Shown here: positions 49,434 to 54,195 of the stretch, in pieces
Numbering within the stretch: the stretch's first letter is position 1
How the letters are laid out: every line of letters starts with the position of its first letter
Notes under the pieces: model-generated
Database searches by the model: none
What the model saw: the letters and a program-made list of their open reading frames with translations, nothing else
Told to the model about the DNA's origin: nothing
NCBI GenBank assembly: GCA_934525845.1
Contig: CAKSZS010000013.1
Span: 1-54,195 of the forward strand
DNA from: an uncultured Faecalibacterium sp.
GTDB lineage: Bacteria > Bacillota > Clostridia > Oscillospirales > Ruminococcaceae
Direction: 5' to 3'
DNA length: 54,195 nt
Translations under genes and position numbers: made by a program

Positions 49434-49463
49434 GCATAGTCCCTGTCCCGCGCGGCCATACTC
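49434..49463 (+). promoter_or_regulatory. Possible forespore sigma (F/G) promoter of sigG
   Basis: GCATA (49434-49438), 18 bp, CATACTC (49457-49463). This resembles the -35 GNATA and -10 CATNNTA pattern of sigma-F/sigma-G promoters and lies 35 bp before sigG. Confidence 0.4.
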
Positions 49464-49497
49464 CCGGTAAAGTCCAAAACAGACCGGGGGCGTATGG

Positions 49498-50262
49498 ATG
49501 TACAACAAGGTGGAGCTTTGCGGCGTGAACACGGCACAGCTGCCCGTTCTCACCGAGGCCGAAAAGCGCGAACTGCTCACGCGGGCACATTCCGGCGACC
49601 GGGAGGCCCGGGAGCGCATGGTGGAGGGCAACCTGCGGCTGGTGCTCAGCGTGGTGCAGCGGTTCGCCCAGCGGGGCGAGAATCTGGACGATCTGTTTCA
49701 GGTGGGCTGCATCGGTCTCATCAAGGCCATCGACAACTTCGATCCGGCTCAGCCCGTGCGGTTTTCCACCTATGGCGTACCGATGATCCTGGGCGAGATC
49801 CGGCGGTTCCTGCGGGACAACAACGCCCTGCGGGTGAGCCGCAGCCTGCGCGACACGGCTTACCGTGCCATGCAGGCGCGGGAGCAGCTGGAAAAGCAGC
49901 TGAACCGCACGCCGACCATGGACGAGATCGCCCAGTCTGCCGGGCTGTCCCGCCGGGAGGTGACCGCCGCGCTGGAATCGGTGGTGGAGCCGCTGAGCCT
50001 GGAAGAGCCGGTGTTCACCGATGGGGGCGATGTGCTGTATGTCATCGATCAGGTGCGCGACCCGGACGGCGAGGACAGCTGGATCAGCGGGCTGCAGTTC
50101 CGGCAGACGGTGGAGGGCCTGTCCCCGCGGGAAAAGCGGATCATGGCTCTGCGCTACCTGCAGGGCAAAACGCAGATGGAAGTGGCGCAGGAGATCGGCA
50201 TCAGCCAGGCGCAGGTCTCCCGGCTGGAAAAGGGCGCACTGGAACAGTTCCGCCGTGCATGA
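49498..50262 (+). CDS. sigG: RNA polymerase sporulation sigma factor SigG
   Basis: 254-aa late forespore sigma factor. The N-terminus MYNKVELCGVNTAQLPVL is the SigG signature. Region 2 has NLRLVLSVVQRF and DDLFQVGCIGLIKAIDNFD (~52-85); region 3 has PTMDEIAQSAGLSRREV; region 4 has LSPREKRIMALRYLQGKTQ and EIGISQAQVSRLEKGAL. spoIIGA-sigE-sigG is the ancestral order, here with a toxin/sRNA locus inserted between sigE and sigG. The start has only a weak ribosome site. Confidence 0.93.
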   Translation: MYNKVELCGVNTAQLPVLTEAEKRELLTRAHSGDREARERMVEGNLRLVLSVVQRFAQRGENLDDLFQVGCIGLIKAIDNFDPAQPVRFSTYGVPMILGEIRRFLRDNNALRVSRSLRDTAYRAMQAREQLEKQLNRTPTMDEIAQSAGLSRREVTAALESVVEPLSLEEPVFTDGGDVLYVIDQVRDPDGEDSWISGLQFRQTVEGLSPREKRIMALRYLQGKTQMEVAQEIGISQAQVSRLEKGALEQFRRA

Positions 50263-50313
50263 CGCGCAAAATGCCCCGGCTCACTCCCCTTTCCGGAGAC
50301 GCGAGCCGGGGGC

Positions 50314-50559
50314 TCAGCGGCGGTATTTACGGCGGGTCGCGGCACCTCCGCGCAGATGCCGCTCGGCCTTGTTCCGGGCCAGCACTGCGCGCACCTGCAC
50401 GAACAGCACCGGGTCCAGTCTGCGCAGCCGCACTGCGACATCCTTGTGCACCGTGGATTTGCTGCACCCAAACACGGCAGCTGCTGCCCGCACCGTGGCA
50501 CCGTGGGCGGCAATGTACGCCCCCAGCTGTACCGCCCGCTGTTCCGGATCGCCCTTCAT
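50314..50559 (-). CDS. spoIIID: Sporulation transcriptional regulator SpoIIID
   Basis: 81-aa DNA-binding protein. It matches SpoIIID over its length: MKGDPEQRAVQLGAYIAAHG, the helix-turn-helix TVRAAAAVFGCSKSTVHKDV (~22-41), then LDPVLFVQVRAVLARNKAERHLRGG. SpoIIID modulates sigma-E-dependent mother-cell genes. ATG 50559 follows AGGAGGG by 8 nt. It is convergent with sigG. Confidence 0.92.
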   Translation of the reverse strand: MKGDPEQRAVQLGAYIAAHGATVRAAAAVFGCSKSTVHKDVAVRLRRLDPVLFVQVRAVLARNKAERHLRGGAATRRKYRR

Positions 50560-50628
50560 AACCCGATCCCTCCTGCGTTCAGCTGATACAGCGTATGCGC
50601 CCCGGCGGAACAATATGCCCGCCGGGGC

Positions 50629-50658
50629 TTGACTTTTGCCCTGCTGCCGCGTTATACT
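50629..50658 (+). promoter_or_regulatory. Promoter of the TPP riboswitch-thiT transcript
   Basis: TTGACT (50629-50634), 18 bp, TATACT (50653-50658). Confidence 0.75.
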
Positions 50659-50675
50659 GAGCACGGACATAAAAA

Positions 50676-50841
50676 CAGGGGCGCCGAAAGGCTGAGATCT
50701 GCGTTGCGCAGAGACCCTTAGAAGTTGTTTTTACCCCAGAGTGCGCCGGATGTGTGCAGCAGTTTGCCGCCAGACGGTGTGCAGTGGGAATATGAAGGCG
50801 GCTTCTTAAACCTGATCCGGATAATGCCGGCGTAGGGAGTT
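50676..50841 (+). promoter_or_regulatory. TPP riboswitch (THI element), enlarged
   Basis: Conserved TPP elements are GGGGCGCC, AGGCTGAGAT (50689-50698), GACCCTTA, and CCTGATCCGGATAATGCC with GCGTAGGGA (to 50838). Between ACCCTT and CCTGATC, usually joined by about five bases, there are ~100 extra bases bounded by TTAGAAG and CTTCTTAA, which can pair, so an extra arm is inserted. An extra hairpin TCTGCGTTGCGCAGA also follows CTGAGA. TPP binding should favour the terminator at 50883-50916 and reduce thiT expression. Confidence 0.88.
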
Positions 50842-50882
50842 TGCGGGAGTCCTTGCAATTTTTTGCAGTTTCACAAACACCC

Positions 50883-50918
50883 ATGCGCCTGCTGTAATTT
50901 CAGCGGGTGCATTTTTGT
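50883..50918 (+). terminator. Riboswitch-controlled terminator before thiT
   Basis: ATGCGCCTGCTG (50883-50894) pairs with CAGCGGGTGCAT (50901-50912), then TTTTTGTTTTT. Confidence 0.8.
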
Positions 50919-50952
50919 TTTTGTGTACCTTATAGAAAAGAGAGGAATCCCT

Positions 50953-51531
50953 ATGTCGAAAACCTACTCCAAGACCCGCGTGTTGGTGGAATGCGCGCTG
51001 ATGATCGCCATCGGCACCGTGCTGTCCAACATCAAATTCTTCACCCTGCCCAACGGCGGCAGCGTGACTGCCCTGAGTATGCTGCCGTTTGTGCTGGTGT
51101 CCTTCCGCCACGGCATCAAGTGGGGCCTGTTCACCGGATTTGTCAACGGCTGCCTGCAGATCCTGCTGGGCGGCGGTCTCTGGGCACCGCCCACCCCGAC
51201 TTTCCTTGCTTATGCCGGCGAAGTCCTGCTGGATTACATCCTCGCCTTCATGGCGCTCGGCCTGGCAGAGTTCTTTGCCCGCCCCTTCCAGAACCGTGTT
51301 GTCGGTGTGGCTGTGGGCACTTTCATGGCCGGCTTCCTGCGGTTCCTGTGCAGCTTCCTGTCCGGCGTGCTCATCTGGGGCAACCTGACGGACGGTCTGC
51401 CCGCCTGGACCTACAGCCTGGTGTACAACGGCAGCTATATGCTGCCCGAGACCCTGCTGACCCTCGTGGCCGCCGTGATCCTGTGCAAGGCCGCTCCGCA
51501 GATCTTTGACCGCCAGTATTCCATGTCTTGA
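50953..51531 (+). CDS. thiT: Energy-coupled thiamine transporter ThiT
   Basis: 192-aa S-component of an ECF transporter with six membrane helices. Family features are the N-terminal RVLVECALMIAIGTVLS, the GGSVTALSMLPFVLVSFRHG loop (~34-53) and GEVLLDYILAFMALGLAE (~92-109), containing thiamine-contacting residues. It binds thiamine and needs the shared ECF ATPases encoded elsewhere. The TPP riboswitch upstream confirms the vitamin. The start follows AGAGAGG. Confidence 0.93.
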   Translation: MSKTYSKTRVLVECALMIAIGTVLSNIKFFTLPNGGSVTALSMLPFVLVSFRHGIKWGLFTGFVNGCLQILLGGGLWAPPTPTFLAYAGEVLLDYILAFMALGLAEFFARPFQNRVVGVAVGTFMAGFLRFLCSFLSGVLIWGNLTDGLPAWTYSLVYNGSYMLPETLLTLVAAVILCKAAPQIFDRQYSMS

Positions 51532-51567
51532 TCTTTCGGATCATCGCACCATCGTACATTACGCTTT

Positions 51568-51603
51568 CCCGCAGGCTGCACCCCGCATCCTGCGGGATTT
51601 TTT
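51568..51603 (+). terminator. Terminator after thiT
   Basis: CCCGCAGG (51568-51575) pairs with CCTGCGGG (51589-51596), followed by ATTTTTTTG. Confidence 0.8.
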
Positions 51604-51615
51604 TGCAAAAAAGTG

Positions 51616-51644
51616 TTGACAAAACCCGGACCGTCTGGTATTAT
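51616..51644 (+). promoter_or_regulatory. Promoter of tRNA-Ala
   Basis: TTGACA (51616-51621), 17 bp, TATTAT (51639-51644). Confidence 0.85.
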
Positions 51645-51676
51645 ATTGGAGCAGTCACAAGACGGCACAAACATCT

Positions 51677-51752
<76 letters not shown>

Positions 51753-51790
51753 AAAAAGCACTGTACTTCGTAGGAAGTATGGTGCTTTTC
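51753..51790 (+). terminator. Terminator after tRNA-Ala
   Basis: AAAAGCAC...TACTTC pairs with GAAGTA...GTGCTTTT, followed by CTTTTTG. Confidence 0.8.
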
Positions 51791-51926
51791 TTTTTGCTGA
51801 AGCCGATTTTTGGGGGCTGCATTGCTTCGCCTGCACCGTTTTCAGGCTTTTGCAGGCGGTTCCTATACAACCCCCAACTTTTGACTTTACACCGTTTTCA
51901 AAAAGGAATGTTTGCCGCCCGGTTTT

Positions 51927-53540
51927 TCAGCAGGCTGCTGCATCATCCCCTTCAATGTACGGCGTAAGGTCGAAGTTGAAGGTAATGTTGAGCTGATACC
52001 CACGATAAACATCTACCCTGCGGATAAGCTGACTGACGATCATTTTCTTTGCTTCAAAACTGGCACTGTCGTAGAGATCAGAAAAAGAAATCAGTTCTTC
52101 GTACCGTTTTGATACACTGTCCATCAGTTCGGCAGTTTTTTCCGTTTCTGCGTAGGAGGATTCATAGAGAGCATCCAATTCCCGAAATTTTTCCTCCTGC
52201 GCTGTAATCATTTCGGCAAGGGTTTCTTTTGGAAAGACGCTCTCACCTTTGATACAGGCAAGAATCTCGGCTTTCAGGGAAATCAAGTCTTTTTGGGCTT
52301 TATCCCGCTCTACCTGAATCGTTTGCAGATGATTCTTGCGTTCGACAACTTCCCGCTCGTAACGCCTTGTAATGATCTGCTCTTTCGGGATGCCTCTCAT
52401 TTTGGAAAAGACCTGACGGACTGACTTATCAATGATCTCATCCAAAATATGTACCGTGTAACCCGTCTGCCCGGTGCAGCCGGTCTGCTTACGGAGCTTT
52501 CCGTAACAGGTATAACGGACACGGAGCGTATCGTCCAGTGTTCCATCGGAGAGTTTGCGCCACTTCCGGCTGGAAGTCAAGGTCAGCTTTGCACCGCAAT
52601 GTCCACAATAAGCATTGCCCGAAAGCAGAGATTGTCCGTGAATGTTCAGCGGAACGCGATATTCGGATTCTTGTGCTGCACGGTTAGAACGATTTTCACG
52701 GATACGCTGGGCGGCTTCAAACTGCTGCGCTGGGATGATCTGCAACTCTTGCAGCAATTCCGAATGGGCATCCCCACAGCGGAGAACGCCTGTATAGGTC
52801 AGGTTCCGAACCATTCCACGGATACTTGCCGGATGCCAGCATTTCCCAGACCTTGCACGGTAGCCGTTATCATTCAGATAAGTTGCGATATGCTGCGGTC
52901 CATAGCCTTCATGCACATACTTGTCGAAAATAATCCGAACTACGGCAGCTTCACGCTCGTTGATGTGCAGTTCATACAGTTCGTGCTTGCGTTTGTTAAT
53001 ACGCCCGCTTTTCACAAGGTCGTAACCATACGGCGCGCTGCCGCCCTTGAAGTGCCCTTCTTCCACAAGCTGCCGCAGACTGGTACGGGTACGGACAGAA
53101 GTTTTTTCGCTTTCACCGTCTGCCTGCCAGAAGCGGATATAGTTCAGCAATTTGTCAGTGTGGTTGTCGAATCGCTGCTCACCCTCTTGGGTACTCCACA
53201 CCCGGATGCCATTTCGCACAAACCATTCTACAACAAACGGCGTTTCATCTGCGATGCGTCCGATTCGATCGAACATGAACACCAGCAGAATGTCAAACTT
53301 GCCTTTTCGGGCATAATCCTTGATGATTTGCAGCTTGTCACGGGCTTCTGCACGAACTTTGTGGCCAGACACGCCCTCTTCCTGTTCCTCATGGACGATG
53401 ACCCAGCCCTTCGCTTCGGCAAATTTGTGACACGCCTTGCGCTGCATAGGAAGGTCTGCTTCATGATTCGAGTTGAAATCCACCTGTTTGTCGGTGGAAA
53501 CACGGTACAGGCAGCAGACGCGATTGTTCATTTCATTCAT
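51927..53540 (-). CDS. Large serine recombinase (site-specific, mobile element)
   Basis: 537-aa resolvase/invertase-type recombinase. The catalytic domain (~8-150) has the nucleophile Ser15 in LYRVSTDKQ and an Arg-rich EGVSGHKVRAEAR segment. The Recombinase domain (~165-270) has GGSAPYGYDL, and a zinc ribbon follows with CGHCGAKL and CYGKLRKQTGC (~315-365). A coiled coil covers ~390-480. Such proteins integrate and excise transposons or conjugative elements. Base composition is lower in GC than the chromosomal genes, supporting transfer. The start follows GTGAGGA. It ends 175 bp from tRNA-Ala, so the element boundary is probably in 51791-51926. Confidence 0.92.
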   Translation of the reverse strand: MNEMNNRVCCLYRVSTDKQVDFNSNHEADLPMQRKACHKFAEAKGWVIVHEEQEEGVSGHKVRAEARDKLQIIKDYARKGKFDILLVFMFDRIGRIADETPFVVEWFVRNGIRVWSTQEGEQRFDNHTDKLLNYIRFWQADGESEKTSVRTRTSLRQLVEEGHFKGGSAPYGYDLVKSGRINKRKHELYELHINEREAAVVRIIFDKYVHEGYGPQHIATYLNDNGYRARSGKCWHPASIRGMVRNLTYTGVLRCGDAHSELLQELQIIPAQQFEAAQRIRENRSNRAAQESEYRVPLNIHGQSLLSGNAYCGHCGAKLTLTSSRKWRKLSDGTLDDTLRVRYTCYGKLRKQTGCTGQTGYTVHILDEIIDKSVRQVFSKMRGIPKEQIITRRYEREVVERKNHLQTIQVERDKAQKDLISLKAEILACIKGESVFPKETLAEMITAQEEKFRELDALYESSYAETEKTAELMDSVSKRYEELISFSDLYDSASFEAKKMIVSQLIRRVDVYRGYQLNITFNFDLTPYIEGDDAAAC

Positions 53541-53579
53541 TTTCGATTCCTCACTTTATAATAGAAGTGAGAATGGGTA

Positions 53580-53675
53580 CTATTCGGTTGCCAAAGAACG
53601 GGTGGTCGTGGTTCTTTGTCTGACCAAAACACCACAGCCATCCTCAGTATAACGAGTGCTTAGGTTTTCGTCCAC
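53580..53675 (-). CDS. Possible small mobile-element ORF
   Basis: 31-codon frame from GTG 53675 reading VDENLSTRYTEDGCGVLVRQ and ending LATE, between the 61-aa ORF and the recombinase. Ribosome site is weak; coding status is uncertain. I give it because the frame stays open and has the codon use of its neighbours. Confidence 0.3.
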   Translation of the reverse strand: MDENLSTRYTEDGCGVLVRQRTTTTRSLATE

Positions 53676-53679
53676 GATG

Positions 53680-53865
53680 TCAACCCGCTTTCTTTGTGTA
53701 GCTTGTGGCAAGCAGGATATCCCGGATACGTTCAAATGCTTCCGGGTTCGGTTCGTTGGAGAAGCTGAAAACAACGGGATAGCTGTTGATTACCAAATAC
53801 TGTTTGTTGGTATCAGCATTAGCCGCAGGGATGTTGGATGCGACCTGAGAAAATTTATCGACCAT
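53680..53865 (-). CDS. Small protein next to the recombinase (TnpW-like?)
   Basis: 61-aa protein. The core KQYLVINSYPVVFSFSNE followed by the helix PEAFERIRDILLATSY resembles in layout the small TnpW-type proteins found beside serine recombinases of Tn4451-like elements, but the match is only by eye. GGAAGG lies 8 nt before the ATG at 53865. It is probably co-transcribed with the recombinase. Confidence 0.5.
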   Translation of the reverse strand: MVDKFSQVASNIPAANADTNKQYLVINSYPVVFSFSNEPNPEAFERIRDILLATSYTKKAG

Positions 53866-53921
53866 TCAATCACCCTTCCTGTGTATTTTAATAATTAAAT
53901 AATAGGGTCTTAATATGTAAC

Positions 53922-53952
53922 AAGGGGCATCTGCGGCTTGCGGATGCCCCTT
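53922..53952 (-). terminator. Terminator inside the mobile element
   Basis: AAGGGGCATC pairs with GATGCCCCTT around a GC-rich loop; serves the minus-strand gene ending at 53982. Confidence 0.8.
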
Positions 53953-53981
53953 TGTGTATATGGGAGGAATGCCTGTGAATA

Positions 53982-54195
53982 TCAGAATTTCATCGGCAGT
54001 GCGTCTTTTCTGCACTTGCCGTTGTAGGCGGTGTAGATGGGGAAAACGTATTTTTTCCATCCGCGCAGCTTTGCGGGGTCGTCCTGCCCGATGCGGTAAA
54101 TATCGACCGGGTGGATGTTGCGCAGCGCACGGAGCAGCCGTTCTTCACTGAACTCGCCGTGGTACAGCTCCACAAAGTGCATCATGCCTTTCAGA
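53982..54195 (-). CDS. Mobile-element protein, C-terminal part or small protein
   Basis: At least 67 aa (from ATG 54185) beginning MMHFVELYHGEFSEERLLRAL and containing DIYRIGQDDPAKLRGWKKY and a basic end. The frame stays open to the window edge (54195), so it may be the end of a longer gene. AAAGG lies just before the ATGs. I do not recognise the family. Confidence 0.5.
   Translation of the reverse strand, partial: LKGMMHFVELYHGEFSEERLLRALRNIHPVDIYRIGQDDPAKLRGWKKYVFPIYTAYNGKCRKDALPMKF

Overview
The window looks like chromosomal DNA of a GC-rich gut Firmicute of the Oscillospiraceae/Ruminococcaceae, most likely Faecalibacterium or a close relative. The evidence is the clostridial-type sporulation sigma cluster, Gram-positive LPXTG proteins with a sortase, strong purine-rich ribosome binding sites, consensus TTGACA/TATAAT promoters, and three tandem small proteins that resemble the MAM (microbial anti-inflammatory molecule) family of F. 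prausnitzii. No rRNA, CRISPR array or intact insertion sequence is seen.

Layout. 1-580: five tRNAs on the minus strand (Gly, Phe, Asp, Val, Gly) behind a perfect consensus promoter. 930-3171: NfnAB electron-bifurcating transhydrogenase. 3355-7213: a small membrane protein, then a pyroglutamate operon (DUF969/DUF979 transporter, M29-like peptidase, pyroglutamyl-peptidase). 7334-14008 (minus): a surface-protein operon with a 1718-residue LPXTG protein, an LPQSG protein and a sortase. 14157-15137: Na/Pi cotransporter. 15308-19923: MarR regulator plus a heterodimeric ABC exporter. 20169-22843: MoxR ATPase/VWA pair. 23148-26166: unknown protein, amidohydrolase and DIP1984 protein, the last two each behind a near-identical copy of one promoter. 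26290-29660 (minus): amino-acid ABC transporter preceded by a leader that encodes a Cys-rich peptide and a 12-bp intrinsic terminator. 29761-37071 (minus): a broken membrane protein, an orphan DctP, a TRAP transporter (DctPQM) and its likely two-component system. 37192-42259 (minus): aminotransferase, methionine gamma-lyase-like protein, acetyltransferase, murD. 42493-45296: oligopeptide-binding protein, tRNA-Gly(CCC), HicAB, and a RelB-type antitoxin with a broken YoeB toxin. 45499-47023 (minus): three MAM-like genes. 47277-50559: spoIIGA, sigE, a candidate type I toxin/antisense RNA, sigG, spoIIID. 50653-51531: TPP riboswitch and thiT. 51677-51752: tRNA-Ala. 51927-54195: edge of a lower-GC mobile element with a large serine recombinase.

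How the genes fit together. Much of the window is nutrient capture: pyroglutamate, probable cystine or a related amino acid, TRAP-type organic acids, oligopeptides and thiamine, several with visible cis-regulation (Cys-codon attenuator, TPP riboswitch, two-component system, MarR operators). A second theme is surface and secreted proteins: the sortase operon and the MAM-like trio. A third is the conserved spoIIGA-sigE-sigG block, interrupted by a toxin/antisense RNA pair.

The most noteworthy signals are the Cys leader-peptide attenuator at 29431-29660, the MAM-like triplet at 45499-47023, the convergent toxin/sRNA pair at 48947-49388, an enlarged TPP riboswitch at 50676-50841, an array of eight mini-hairpins at 38399-38576, and a truncated YoeB toxin fused to the hicB terminator at 44924-45037.
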